Source of the DNA: Entrophospora sp. SA101
Lineage: Eukaryota; Glomeromycota; Glomeromycetes; Entrophosporales; Entrophosporaceae
NCBI GenBank assembly: GCA_958430865.1
Contig: CAUDNR010004411.1
Coordinates: 195,263 to 246,866 of the forward strand
DNA length: 51,604 nt
Direction of reading: 5' to 3'
Position 1 is the first letter of the stretch, and each line of letters opens with the position of its first letter. Below are positions 10,603 to 22,324 of this stretch, in pieces. Both the position numbers and the translations under genes were made by a program. Below the pieces are notes generated by a model. It searched no databases and was not told where the DNA came from. It was given only the letters and a program-made list of their open reading frames with translations.

Positions 10603-11640
10603 ATATATATAATATATATAATATATAAATAATTTATTAATATATATTAGAAATCTTAAAATTTAATACATGTATCTGAATAATTTAAATATAATAAAAA
10701 TCATACCTAAATTATCAAATAAAAAAGCCAACTGACACAAACTACAATATACTGATTGTGAGTTTTGTTGAATCAAACAATGTTAAACTTCTGATCTTAT
10801 TTGGAAACCCTGACATGGAATCTTTGATGATTACCCCAATAGGAAAGGATACTATGAGTACATTAAAAAATACCACCTTCAATAGATAGCTAGGTTCTGC
10901 TTGTGTTGGTACTAGCCACATTGATGCTTGAGAAAAGAAGAAATTTTCAAAATTAGAACCAGAAACATGAATTGTGAGAGACATCCAACCCAAACTGACT
11001 TGATTGTTAGAGGCTCTTATTCCAACCATGAAATCTTGGACAAGTCAAAAGTCACAACCCTACCTTTAAATTTGATAACTATGTCTCCCTTTTTCAAAGC
11101 CTTCCTTGGATTTTCTGCACCTTGATGATGGCCAAAGACAAATGGATCCATTTGCATAAAATGGAAACACAATACTAAGCAATCATCTATTGCACATCTA
11201 TCTACACTACTGAAATATGACAGAACAAGTTTTGGATGGTGAATTAGGGCATTTCTTCAAACATGATAAATTTCAAAACCATGGAATGATGCACAGCTTT
11301 ACCTACATGGAAAAAAGAAACATCTCACTTAATGCAATTCATGCAGACATTCCATCATAGAAAAACATTGTATAATTTGGTCATGAAGTATTAGATTACA
11401 CCATTGTAACCATCAAATGGAGAACCATGTTCCCTCAGCCACAATTAGACAAATCCTATTGCTCACTCAATGTCTATTGCCATGTAAAGCATGGTCATCC
11501 CTGATATGGAATGGTCACATAAATTTTCAATATGTGATGTCCATAGGATTTTGTGAAATACATTACAAATCTGACAAATACTGAAAACATATCATGATGA
11601 GGAGACTAGGTGGATGATACTTTGCTCCTGTACCTAGTAA
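10603..11640 (-). pseudogene. Decayed protein-coding relic (left-arm copy)
   Basis: Mirror copy of 34470-35367. The frame at 10742-11029 (SLGWMSLTIHVSGSNFEN, then SQASMWLVPTQAEPS) reads like part of a real protein using ordinary TGG codons. Upstream, other frames also look coding (for example KKGDIVIKFKGRVVTFDLSK) but are separated by stops and frame changes. I do not recognise the family. The plus-strand frame at 10928-11125 is probably a shadow. Confidence 0.45.
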
Positions 11641-11885
11641 ACAGATATTCGACTACTTCTCTTTTGCAACCTCTGAATACCATCTAAGATCTGTGAAACT
11701 GATGCACTTGTTAAATAAGAAAATTGACATGGAAAGTGATGAGAGGAGTGGTAAGAGCAAGTAATCCTTGCTGTAATGAGTTAGATTCATCATTAAGATT
11801 TTGAGCATCTTGAGCTTCTGATGAGGCTTCATTTAAAGAAATACTACTCCTTTTTTACTTCCTTTTCATAAATTATTTATTTTTT
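11641..11885 (-). pseudogene. Decayed ORF, diverged partner of 34224-34475
   Basis: The homologous right-arm frame is open for 83 codons. Here a 2-bp insertion relative to it shifts the frame, and several substitutions are present. The block QDAQNL...ESNSLQQGLLALT is conserved between arms, suggesting coding ancestry. The divergence starts at about 11715, exactly where the otherwise identical arms begin to differ. Confidence 0.45.
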
Positions 11886-12004
11886 AGTATGGATTTGAAA
11901 ACTAACAGTATTTAAAGATGATGGATTTTGATGATGATGTTTTTAGTTTAATGTAGGACTACAATATAACAATCATGATTGTTGTGATCTTTTAATTCTG
12001 GATC

Positions 12005-12137
12005 TAAAGACTAGTGCTGTAATCCAAAAAAGGAAAAAATATGGTTGCAAAAGTGGTCGCAAAGGTAATTGCAACCACTTTTTATATGCCGTAAATACAA
12101 TTACTACCATCATCATAATTTACAGCACCAGTCTTTA
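12005..12137. mobile_element. hAT-type MITE, 133 bp, with 8-bp TSD
   Basis: Terminal inverted repeats TAAAGACTAGTGCTGTAA and TTACAGCACCAGTCTTTA flank the element. The 8-bp target duplication TCTGGATC lies at 11997-12004 and 12138-12145. The ends fit the hAT terminal consensus YARNG, and 8-bp TSDs are the hAT rule. It is related to 29554-29674. The corresponding place in the right arm, near 34100, has a single uninterrupted target copy, i.e. an empty site. Confidence 0.92.
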
Positions 12138-12931
12138 TCTGGATCAATAGTATAGTTTTTTGATAGGTTAAATAAGTGAGTTAATCTGATAAATAAAAGG
12201 AAAAACATATTTATCTAGTTCAGGATTTATTCAGCTAATTAATTGATTTTCCTGCAAAAATAATTTAGAAACCTGTCCTATTAAAGCTGTGTTGACTTCA
12301 AAAAAAGGCTCATCAAAGTCTTCTATGCCATTAATGAATTGAATGGAATGGTGCAATATAGATGTGTTTAGAGTTACATTGCCATATTTTTCTGTTTAAT
12401 CATATTTTCAAGAAAGATAAATTTTATTTTTAATTAATTATGACAAAAACATTTCATCAGGTATCATTTAATCATGACATCATCAATGACACATTTTTGA
12501 CATTTAACTTTAGTAATTGTCAATTAGTCATCATTTATCATTCTATTTTATTTTATTTTATTGGGCAAAATCATGTTATTTGTAATACTTCAAGAAGTAT
12601 AAATATGCTTGAAATTTCCTTTAGTGAAAAATTTAAAAAATAATTGATTTTTCAATAATAACACTTTGGTAATAAAAATAACAATTTTCATTAATTGATA
12701 AATCTGGCATGATTGATTGATTCATAACCCTTTTTGATGATTAATGGTTTGGCCAACATTTAATTATTAGTTTTACTATATTGTTTGTAGGGATGCCTCA
12801 AGTAATGTAGTTGTATATTTTAGTTTAGTTTGAACATTATTGTGCCAGATTTAGTGACATTTTTGTTTGAATTATTCAAATCATTCATTTTGTTTGAATC
12901 GTTATCATAATTCATTTATTAAACTTGTTAC

Positions 12932-13963
12932 TTTTTTTTTTTTTGCTGAGTGAGGTCTGACCAAACATTTTATGATGATCATGCCATTCTTGGAATGGGT
13001 TAATCGTACAATGTTTGATTCAGTCGTGGATAGTGGTGTGACCCACTACCCAAAACTGTGACCTGCCACCTTGAATGGATATGGCGGTCCAGACCTACTG
13101 ATCCATGGCATCGCCATAGCTCAATTCCACTCTTTTATTAAATAAAATTAGGTTTTCAGTACATATGTTTACATAATAATTTGTTACAATTTCACTTCTA
13201 TTTCTATTGCTACTATTACTATAGTTCCTACTTCTAGTACTAGTATTATTATTAGTGTTGTTGTTGTTATCCTCATTATTGTATCTATTAATAGATCTAT
13301 TATTACTACTATTTCTACTGTTATTCTTATTATTATTACTGTTAAACCTTTCCACTTTCTGCTCCATTGTAATTCCTGTTTCCTTTTTCCGTTGTATGAT
13401 GCTATCACACCTCACTTTCCATATCTTTTCTTGGATTTTCCCACTATCTTTTTACATAGGCTTCTTGTTAATTTGCTTATTTTGTTTTTAGGTATTTTCT
13501 GTTCTTCTAAGCATGTTTGAATTTCACTTGGTATAAATCCTCTCAGCAGCACAAGTGTACATGCTTCATTGTTATGATTAAAATATGGCAGATTTAATAA
13601 TCTTGTTTTGAGGGCTTGATAATTTATTGTTTCTTTATTATTGTTACTACATTTTTTTTTTAACATTAAATGTATTACAAAGCAACTTATTTCCATCACA
13701 GAAGTTTTGTTTGCACTACAAGTCCAAATGTGTATTTGGTCTTCTTTACTTCTAGGCACCTAGGGCACATACTGTCTGTGTATAGTTTTGGATTTCTCTT
13801 GTGTAGTGTTTCAAGCACTGGAAGTTCGTTCATTAATAATTTGATTTTGTAGCTTCTGTCATATACTGAATTAAAAATTCTATTACTTTTTGTAAATTTC
13901 TTGCTATTAAATATGTTGTGCCATGTGTTTTCCCAATCTATTGTCCCTGGTTTATTTGTGTTT
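12932..13963 (-). mobile_element. 5'-truncated LINE retrotransposon (3' end, poly-A, TSD)
   Basis: On the minus strand this is the 3' end of a non-LTR retrotransposon. The coding tail shows the usual post-RT zinc finger, CPRC...HIWTC (CxxC..HxxxC), at about 13760-13720. It is preceded by KLLMNELPVLETLHKRNPKL, typical of the LINE C-terminal region, and followed by an Asn-rich tail (13415-13095). A frameshift separates the CPRC half from the HIWTC half. Past the stop comes a ~140-bp 3' UTR and a poly-A run (12932-12945 as T on the plus strand). The insertion is bracketed by a 16-bp target-site duplication, TTATTARACTTGTTAC, at 12916-12931 and 13964-13979 with one mismatch. Most of ORF2 is missing, as in ordinary 5'-truncated insertions. 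Confidence 0.85.
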
Positions 13964-14198
13964 TTATTAGACTTGTTACTAAAAATAAAGCATTGTGCAT
14001 TTAAGAAAATTTTCAGCTGACATGTAGATCATAGCTTATTACGGAAACAATAGAAACACATAAATTGTTCATTACTTTAATACATGCCTTTATTAAAGTG
14101 GAGTTGATAAGAACAATAGTATCTTATATCTTTGGTGCGCTCCAATATAACGTTTTATCATGTAAATTGTCATATTAATCGTCATTATTATCATAATC

Positions 14199-14907
14199 AT
14201 GTCAATCATAATAAATAATTCACAATCTTATATAAAGCTTTCAAAGAAACTAATAACAATCAAGTTGATGAAAATTTTATCATTTACCAATTATTCTAAT
14301 TGGGATTTAGGAGTAACTTTCACAAATAATAAATATATCAAAAAATTAAATTTCAAATATAGGAATAAAAATCAATCAACTGATATTTTATCATTTCCTT
14401 TACATGAGGTTTGATCTAAAAATGTTATTTTTTTTTAACAGTAGAAATAAAGTCACCATAATTAAATAACAAATCAAATAAATAACTAATTAATTTAGGC
14501 AATTTCACCAGGAAACTTACCTAAACCATTGACACCAGAACATCAAAATCTGGGAGATTTAATTATTTCAATACCATATGTAATCAATTGGTGTAAAAGA
14601 AATAATAAATATTATACTACTTGTCATTCATTTAAGAAAACTAAAAGATGTCTTAATATTGAAAAGAGATTGATAGAGTTATATGTACATGGTGTACTAC
14701 ATTTGCTTGGTTATGATCATGAAAGTGATGATGATTATTTAATGGTAAATATTATTTTTAATTGGAAAAAATAAGAGTGAATATACATACATAAAAATAT
14801 ATTTGTCTAAATTTATTATTCTATTAATATTAAAGATGAATATGAAAGAAAAAGAAATGTTGAAACAATTTTGGAAATGGAAAAAAGATTCAAGAAACAG
14901 AAAATAA
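14199..14907 (+). CDS. YBEY: YbeY-type endoribonuclease (3 exons)
   Basis: Three exons, 14199-14408, 14499-14744 and 14836-14907, join in frame across GT..AG introns to give about 175 residues. The diagnostic zinc-binding motif HGVLHLLGYDHE (H-x3-H-x5-H) sits near the C-terminus, and the TDILSFPL segment that precedes it in the family ends exon 1. The family is a single-strand-specific metal-dependent endoribonuclease acting in rRNA maturation; eukaryotic copies are usually organellar. The last exon, MNMKEKEMLKQFW, fits the family's short C-terminal helix. The gene converges on the acyl-CoA dehydrogenase gene, with only 62 bp between the two stops, so their 3' UTRs probably overlap. Confidence 0.88.
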
Positions 14908-14969
14908 TAAAGTATTAGCTGGATACCTATCATTTATTAAAAACATTTTAATAATAATTTATTATACTT

Positions 14970-17606
14970 TTATGATGCATATTTTTTTTTAATTTCTTTA
15001 GCAATTGTAATTAATTGAATGTTTGAGGTTCCCTCATAAATTGCACCTTTTAAAAACAAATGTTTAACATAAATAAATGATTGAATGATTGAATGATTAA
15101 AATAATAAATATTGTGTGTTTACCTATTTTTGCATCCCTGTAATACTTCTCGACTATAAGTATATATAATATACAAAGAAAAAAATTATTTAAATAATTT
15201 TTTATTACATTTAACAAAAAAATTTTTTTTTTGAATTACCTGGAAATTCTGTAGTAAATCCGACACCACCCATCCACTCGATACATTTAGATGCAGCCTG
15301 ATCAACATAAATAATATTATCATGACATCACCATAGTAAAAGATTAAACAATTTCATTTAAAAATAAACCTTTTCTGCTATTTGAGAAGAATATAATTTA
15401 GCCATTGCAGCTTCTTTAATAAAGCTTTTTCCTTCTTGTTTAATTCTAGCTGCATTATATGTCAATAATCTGGCGGCTTCAATTTCAGTTGCAACTAGAT
15501 GAAAAATATGTATATGCACCATATCATTATAATTAATAACAAATTTATATAATTTAAATAATGATAGATTGTCATTGTTATGTTTGTTAAGTAATACTAA
15601 CTTTGTGCATATTGCAGTTGCATTCCCTATTAAAGATCAAGAGAGAGTATATACATTTTCAATAGTGATTTATTAACATCAAAAAAAAAATTTTATCTGT
15701 ATTTTTTACCTGAAAGTCACCAATAAATTGACCAAATTGTTCCCTTTGGAATAAATAAGGTAATGCATGATCATATGCTCCTTGTGCAAGTCCTATCATT
15801 TGAGCTGCTATTCCAATACGTCCTTCATTCAATATCTCAATAGCATATTTATAGCCTTGAATATTTATTATAATAATAATAAATTATTATATTTAATATT
15901 CACACCACATCATATATGCACATGCACATTTATTTATTTGTATATTATACACACCTTTTCCTATTTCACCTAATAATATATATATCGTATATATACACAC
16001 ATACATAATAAATTATAAATCACCTAACACATGTTCAATATCTTGACTCCATCAAAATTTACTGTACAAGTTGAAGAGGCTCTAATGCCAAGCTACAAAA
16101 AAATTTACGATAATATGTTTTAATAAAATATACAAATGTAGTGAGAAATTAAATAACACAAACTTTATATTCTTTCTTTGCGATTTTAACACCCATTTCT
16201 TTTTCTACAACAAAACGGGTGATGCCTTTATAACCCTTGGATGGATCTTGAGTTTTCATTTTTGTAAAAAAAAATTCAAAATATTTAAATAATAAATATA
16301 AATTAGAGCTAATTATTAAAATATATTATATATATTCACCTAATTTGCAAAAACTAAAAATATTTCAGTCTCCTTTGAATTTGTAATCCATATTTTGATC
16401 CATTAAGAATATAGTACCCAGCCTTTTTCTCAGCACATGATTTCATAGCAAATGCATCACTGCCAGCACCAGATTCTGAAAGGCAGAAAGATCCAACCTT
16501 TCAATAATAAAAATTTGTTTTTGGAAAGAAAATAAATGAATTTTTTATTTAATTCATTTAATCATTATCATTATTGGTAAAAGTGCCTTTTCAGTTGCAA
16601 GTTGTGGTAAGTATTTTGCTTTTAAGTTTTCATTGGCATATTTATGAAACAATGTGTTGACAAGTGTATTCTAATAAATAAAATAATACTCATCATGTTA
16701 ATTACAACAGCAATGGTTGTTGATTAATTTTAAAATAATTTATCTAAATAACCTGAGTTTCACAAGCTACACTGACAGAAGGATCAACTTTAGCCAATTC
16801 TATGAATCAATAATTGGATTATAAACTTGTAATTTGTAATTTTAATAGAAATAACATTAATAATCATAATATTTATAATTATAATAATAACCTTCAATAG
16901 CCAAGACAGCAACTAAAAGGGAACACTTAGCACCACCATATCTAGATTCTGTTTCAATTCCCATAAGCTAAACATATTTTATTATTATTAATAAATTTTT
17001 TTGTTATTTAAAATAAAAAATTGTTTTAGTAGTAATGATAATGTTCGATTCTAAGATAACATACTCCTTGTTCAAAAAGACCGACGGATCAATTGTATCC
17101 ATTTCTTTTACTTTTGGCAATATTTTCTCTTGTGCAAATCGCGCGACTAAAACCCATCAGAGAGATCCCAATTTATTGGTAATTATAAATATTTTGGAAA
17201 TGGTAAATTTTTTTTCAAGATTCTTCAAAAAATGATTGTGTTTTTATTATATATATCAATCATTAATTATTAATTTTGATCTGAATATGTTTGTTCAGTA
17301 ATTTTTGTTGACCATTAAAAATATTTATTTTTTTATTTACCTGAATCACGAAGCATTTCTTCTTCTTCAGTGAGTGTGTTTAAAGAGAATAGGAATGAAG
17401 CATAACATTATGGCATTGTTTGACCAAAGTTTCCATCATTATCATAAATACATCTATAAATTATATGAATTCAATAAAAATTATTCACCAAAAAATCATC
17501 GTATACCTACCTAAACGTATTTACATTAGAAACTCTCAAAGGCGATAAATCTTGTCTAATACTAGTTAATGGAGGAAATCAGTTCTTGATAAACTTATGA
17601 ATGTCA
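14970..17606 (-). CDS. ACADSB: Short/branched-chain acyl-CoA dehydrogenase, many short exons, frameshifts present
   Basis: At least a dozen short exons encode a mitochondrial FAD-dependent acyl-CoA dehydrogenase, which oxidises 2-methyl-branched and short acyl-CoAs to enoyl-CoA and passes electrons to ETF. Visible in order: [22 protein letters not shown]...[126 protein letters not shown], and the terminal [10 protein letters not shown] holding the catalytic Glu. The pattern matches ACADSB better than other family members. Two single-base deletions break the frame, in NGSK(M)W near 16413 and in VKI..EHVLG near 16040. The N-terminal exons near 17520-17606 and 17380-17450 are not cleanly resolvable. 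Either the gene is decaying or the assembly has indel errors; the conserved active-site regions favour errors. Confidence 0.87.
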
Positions 17607-18365
17607 TTTTTTAAAAAAATATTAAAGTTTTGTAAAATCACGCACGATAAAAATTACTGCTATAAATAGTTTTATTGTACATCTTTTTTACCAATAAATA
17701 ATGTAAACAAATCATTATATATATTACGATTCGCCCGCTATCCACTGAAATTCTTAATACTTTCTGTGATAATAAGAATTGTGATTGGTTGTATATTAAT
17801 TAATCTGTGGTCATCAATGCTTTCAAGGTCTACAAGTTTTAATAATGGCGAGGGAGATAAAGGTACCATAGATAGATGGTGATGATATGAAGCAGCCGAA
17901 TTACTTGGCCTTAATCGGTCATTAATTAATTTTTACTCGTAACCCTTATACTATGACAGAACGATTCTTATTTTTGAATGTCTAAATTACGTACATCTTT
18001 GTTTATATTAAATTCATTTTTGAATGTAAATTATGGATGTACTTGTGTTAGCATAAAAAAAGGTTATTAATTAAGAAAAATTTTTTTTTATATGATTGTT
18101 TAGATTTTTTAATATATTCATAAAATTCATAAAATATTAAATCAAAGGCCGGGCCTATATAAAAGTTTTACTCCAACTTAAAAATACACACTCATTTGTT
18201 CCTCTCTTATCATTATAATCACATTTTCTATCTTGAATATATTGAAATAATTTGTATATTATCCTTCTGATTAGAGAATTAGAAAATCAACTGTCAATTC
18301 TAACTTGTTTTCCAAAAATATAAATAAATTCGTTCAAGTCTTGTAGCTACAATATCCTTACAGAC
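17607..18365. other. Divergent intergenic region between ACADSB and the PARP gene
   Basis: AT-rich and without genes. It should hold the promoters of both neighbours. A TATA-box-like CTATATAAAAG at 18155-18165 sits about 200 bp upstream of the PARP-gene ATG, leaving room for a 5' UTR. Confidence 0.55.
18156..18164 (+). promoter_or_regulatory. TATA box candidate of the PARP-domain gene
   Basis: TATATAAAA in the locally GC-richer context GGCCGGGCC, about 200 bp upstream of the start codon. It is the best-looking core promoter in the window. Confidence 0.5.
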
Positions 18366-20075
18366 ATGTCATATCATCAACATTCGTTGCCAGATTATTA
18401 TAAGAATTATAACGATTATTCACCATCAGACCGTTATTACAATAATCCCTTAGATGACGATTATTCATCATCATCAAACTATTATTCTCCACCACCAGAG
18501 CCAACTTCTAAAACATATTCATCATCAGATTATTATTCGCCACCATCATGGCGAACTCCTACATCATATTCATCATCGCCATATCTATCATCAGACTATT
18601 ATTCGTCACTAACTTATCGGCCATCACCAAAGCCAACTTCTAATCAACATACACCATCAGACTTTTACCCACCACCACCAAGACAAGCACCATATTCAGA
18701 ATATTATCCGCCATCACCAAAGCCAACTTCTAAAACATATTCATCATCAGACAATTATTCGCCATTAACTTATCCGCCATCACCAAAGCCAACTTCTAAT
18801 CAATATCCACCACCAAGACGCACACCATATTCAGACTATTATTCGCCGCCATCACCAAAGCCAACTTCTAAAACATATTCATCATCATGGGTAGATCCTA
18901 CACCATACACGGGTCCAAATTCATCATTAGACTATTATTCGCCACCAACTTATCCGCCATCACCAATACCAACTTCTGAAACATATTCAGACTATTATTC
19001 ATCAACACCGATTCCATATTCACCATCTACACCATTGCGTCGAAGACAGTCAACTGTATATACACCAACGTGTCTACGATGTGACGCAAAGACCGTTTCG
19101 ACCGAGGAAGATTTTTGCTCGAAAAAGTGTAAAAACTGGGTTAAACAGAATGGTAGACTACAAATTTTATTTTTATTTTTATTTTTTTTTTTTAAAAAGT
19201 ATTTACAAATACCTATACATAAAATTTTTATTGTTTTTAGCCCCTTGTTTGTTAAAGTTATCAGAAACAAGTGAGAAATACAATAAAATAGGAATGCAGT
19301 TCCTATTAGGATGGAAACACCCTGACAAAAAATCACCAGAAATATCATCTATACATGCGATCTGCTGTAGTGGATTTATGGTCAATAGATATAATACATA
19401 TCGTGACAAAGTTGAAAAGAAACACCAATTAGAAGGACAAGTATCTCCGGAAGATAATAGCAAAATGAGTGCTGGAAATGAACGATTAAGATTTCATGGA
19501 ACTGGCACGTATGTATCTACCCTAGCACTAGGAAAAGTTCTTGTCCCGGAATTTGTTCGAAAAGATGCAATTGTCCAAATTTTTAAGTTTGCAATTACTT
19601 GTACAAATTCTACATTTTCTAATCGATAAAATTCTTCTTTATTATTGATAATAACAGACAATGTTTAATTGGGATCTCAGATGATGGAGTTGTGTGCGAT
19701 GATTCAGAGTGTTCGACCTGTTGCATAATAAGAAAAGGCTACAAGCTGAAATTTATTAAAAAAAGCAATGGATTCAAACGATTTGGCAATGGTATTTATT
19801 TCTCTGCCACATCTTCTAAATCAGACGACTACAATTTTGGGTCTCAGAAGAGCTTCAATGGTGCCAAGTATAAAACAATGCTATTGAATAAAGTAGTAGT
19901 GGGTAATGGGCGTCAACTCATATTCAACAATGACAAGTTAAATAAGCCTCCGCATGGGTACAATTCTGTTTTGGGCGAACCTAATTTAATGGGGAATTTA
20001 AACTATGATGAAGTTGTGGTTTATAAAGAGAAAGCTTGTATTCCGCAGTATTTAATTGTCTATAAGGTTGATTAG
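18366..20075 (+). CDS. Tyr/Pro/Ser-rich protein with C-terminal PARP-type ADP-ribosyltransferase domain (3 exons)
   Basis: Exons 18366-19152, 19241-19508 and 19658-20075 join in frame at GT..AG introns to 490 residues. Residues 1-235 are low-complexity tandem repeats of SPKPTSKTYSSSDYYSPP type. Then comes a small Cys cluster, CLRC...FCSKKC, which probably binds zinc. The C-terminal ~230 residues carry the ADP-ribosyltransferase H-Y-E signature: His in RLRFHGT, Tyr in GNGIYFS followed by SSKSDDY, and Glu in YDEVVVY. These use NAD+ to modify proteins. A DDSECSTCCI segment between H and Y adds Cys residues. All three catalytic positions are present, so the enzyme is probably active. The repeat region looks like an interaction or phase-separating tail. 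Neither substrate nor location can be read from the sequence. Confidence 0.85.
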
Positions 20076-21404
20076 GTGTCAACCTTAATATATATATATA
20101 TAATATTTGTGGAAGTTTATTATTTTCCATTATTATAAATATTTGCAAGTAAATTGCAATGTTTTAACCGGGGATTGTAGATAGGACCTTCCCCCTCCGA
20201 ATGATTGTTTATTAGTAATAGTAAATCACACATTCCTGGTGGTTATTCGGACCGGTTGAAAATAATGATGATGCTCTTATGGAACTATTGTTCCATGATT
20301 TAATGGTGTTAAAATTATTGTATTATTGATATTTCTTGAATTGATTAAAATTTTGAAATATAATAACAAGATTTTATATAATGCGCTGTGTGCCTTTTTC
20401 GTGAAATTTTTTGTGAGACTAGAATGATGACCACCATTTTTTTTTAGCATATTAACCTTTGGGCATAGACAATTGAGAACTAGATTAAATACTTAGAACA
20501 TGACCACAAAAGAAAAAGAAAGAGAGTGATGATTTTTTCGAGTAAAGTCGGTATACATCTGGGCCTTTAAAAGTCTTGAACGAAAAATCAAATTCAATCT
20601 TGCATACCATTGAAAAATGATGAAATCAGAAAAATAATAAACCGTTTATCAATATGAATAATCTTGAAGATGGTGTAGTAATATTAAAAGAATTATATCA
20701 AATTGAAACATGTTAAGTTATCATTTTGTGAAATCATTTATTAGAAGGTTAATAATGAAAAAACGCGAGTAATGTTTAATTTAACATCAGTGATATATTT
20801 GCTATCATTATTAATGTTTCTATGCATGATTATTTACATGGATAATCTGTTTCAATTTAAACAAAAAATATTTTAAGCTTTTGTTATCTGAACCACAACT
20901 TATCGCGAGAAATTTTTTCGTTTATTTTAAGAATCTTTTTCTATAATTTATATAATAATAATGAGGAAAAATGCAATGTTTACACGCGTTTTCTATTTGT
21001 GCTATAATGATAATAATACATGTCAAACTTGATAGCTGCAAAAATTATCTAATTTTGAAAAATGGAACATAGCTTTTGTGTATTCATTGGAGTTTCCTCA
21101 CAGGCCATTATGTGCTGATAAACACAGTAAAATCAAAGGAATATTCAATTGGAGACAAGGTCGCAAAAGTCCTCGTGCCTGAGTAAAGGTTGAATATTAC
21201 AATAAGAAATATAGAGGTACCTATTCTTGAAAAAAGATGTAAAAGAAGAAAATATCTATATGACAAGTCAAAAACTATCAGATTGTTATTTGGTATGCTT
21301 AAGGAGATGTTTTTTGATTATATAATGAATGTAGGGTTAATAACAAGTTGTAATTTTAATTATTTTTTTCTCATCGTTAAAAAAGGATCTAAAAAAATTT
21401 TAAA
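20076..21404. other. Gene-poor AT-rich stretch
   Basis: After the PARP-gene stop there is a TA run (20085-20102). I see no further gene. The open frame at 21190-21423 has no recognisable features and partly overlaps the next mobile element. Confidence 0.5.
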
Positions 21405-22324
21405 TATGGTGCAAGTCACTTAGTCACTGAACTTTTTGTGCTACAACGACAATTTTGAGAAAAAAATTTACAATCAAAAATGCAATAAAATTTTTACGAT
21501 CACGTGCTTTCAAAGATCGTCAAATACAGATTTTATCCAAATATATTAATTATTCCATTATATTAAAAATACTTGAAACTAACAATATTATGTATAAAGA
21601 AAATAGTAAATGGATTAATCCAATTACTTCTTTTCATCAGCATCATTTATCTTCATTTTTTTCATTATCAAGCACTGCTACAGCTACTCTCTTATTTAAG
21701 TAATAAGGGATTGTAACTATGGAAATTTGAACCTTTTTTCTCAGCATTTGGACAGTTTTAGATGTTGTGATCTCTAAATAATAAAAAGTTAATTTTTGGC
21801 AAGAAATTCAATTGATTGTAATTTTGAATTTGACAGTTTTAGATTTGAAACTAATTCGAAACTGGCCCAAGAGAATGTTTCTATGTTGGTGTTACAAAAA
21901 ATATGGGACAATTGTCCTGTTTATATGTTTCAAATAGACTATTATCTTGATTAAAGTGATTGCATTCTCTTGTAAACTCGTTTTCCACTCATTATTATTA
22001 TTATCACGTGATGAAAGATCGGCTGTACAAAATTTTGAAAATTTCAATTTTTCCAATTCGTTCATTTTTAATATAAAAAATTTGCGTGTAACACGTCATT
22101 TTTGGGGGTTAACATAGTAAACTCGTGAAACTTTGAGAACTTTAATGTGTCACTCCTCCATGGTAACATGGCATATCAACAAAATGAAATCATAGAATTG
22201 TAGAGAAAGGTCTTAGCTTTAATTCTATGATTTGTTTTTTTGGTCATACATTTCCATTTTTGGAGAGGATATAGGATCTACACAGCCAATAAAAAGTTCA
22301 GCGACTAAGTGACTTGCACTATAG
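21405..22324. mobile_element. ~0.92-kb non-autonomous DNA transposon with ~30-bp TIRs
   Basis: The left end TATGGTGCAAGTCACTTAGTC is repeated inverted at the right end (GACTAAGTGACTTGCACTATA). The similarity continues inward for about 30 bp (CACTGAACTTTTT / AAAAAGTTCAGCG). The flanks suggest a TA target. A 13-bp internal hairpin pair (AAATCATAGAATT / AATTCTATGATTT) lies near 22187-22231. The interior frame 21455-21703 has no transposase features. A second left end is at 28837-28914, cut off by an assembly gap. Confidence 0.75.

Larger units (their letters stand above)
7392..12846. repeat. Left arm of a >5-kb inverted repeat
   Basis: This arm pairs with 33475-39035 in reverse orientation. Positions x and 46109-x correspond exactly from about 7500 to 11715. 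All frames I compared there are identical between arms: the DUF7869 tail, the HIT-like gene, the small ORF and the pseudogene block. From about 11715 inward to 12846 the match falls to roughly 85-90% with many small indels. The right arm has an extra tandem copy of about 320 bp near its outer end. The left arm carries a MITE (12005-12137) that the right arm lacks. Confidence 0.93.

Noticed and set aside
10928..11125. 65-codon plus-strand frame within the left arm (mirror 34984-35181)
   Set aside because: Antisense to the better coding-like minus-strand text of the decayed gene; no recognisable features.
13255..13491. Leu-rich plus-strand frame
   Set aside because: Antisense of the Asn-rich tail of the LINE protein; the Leu runs are a by-product.
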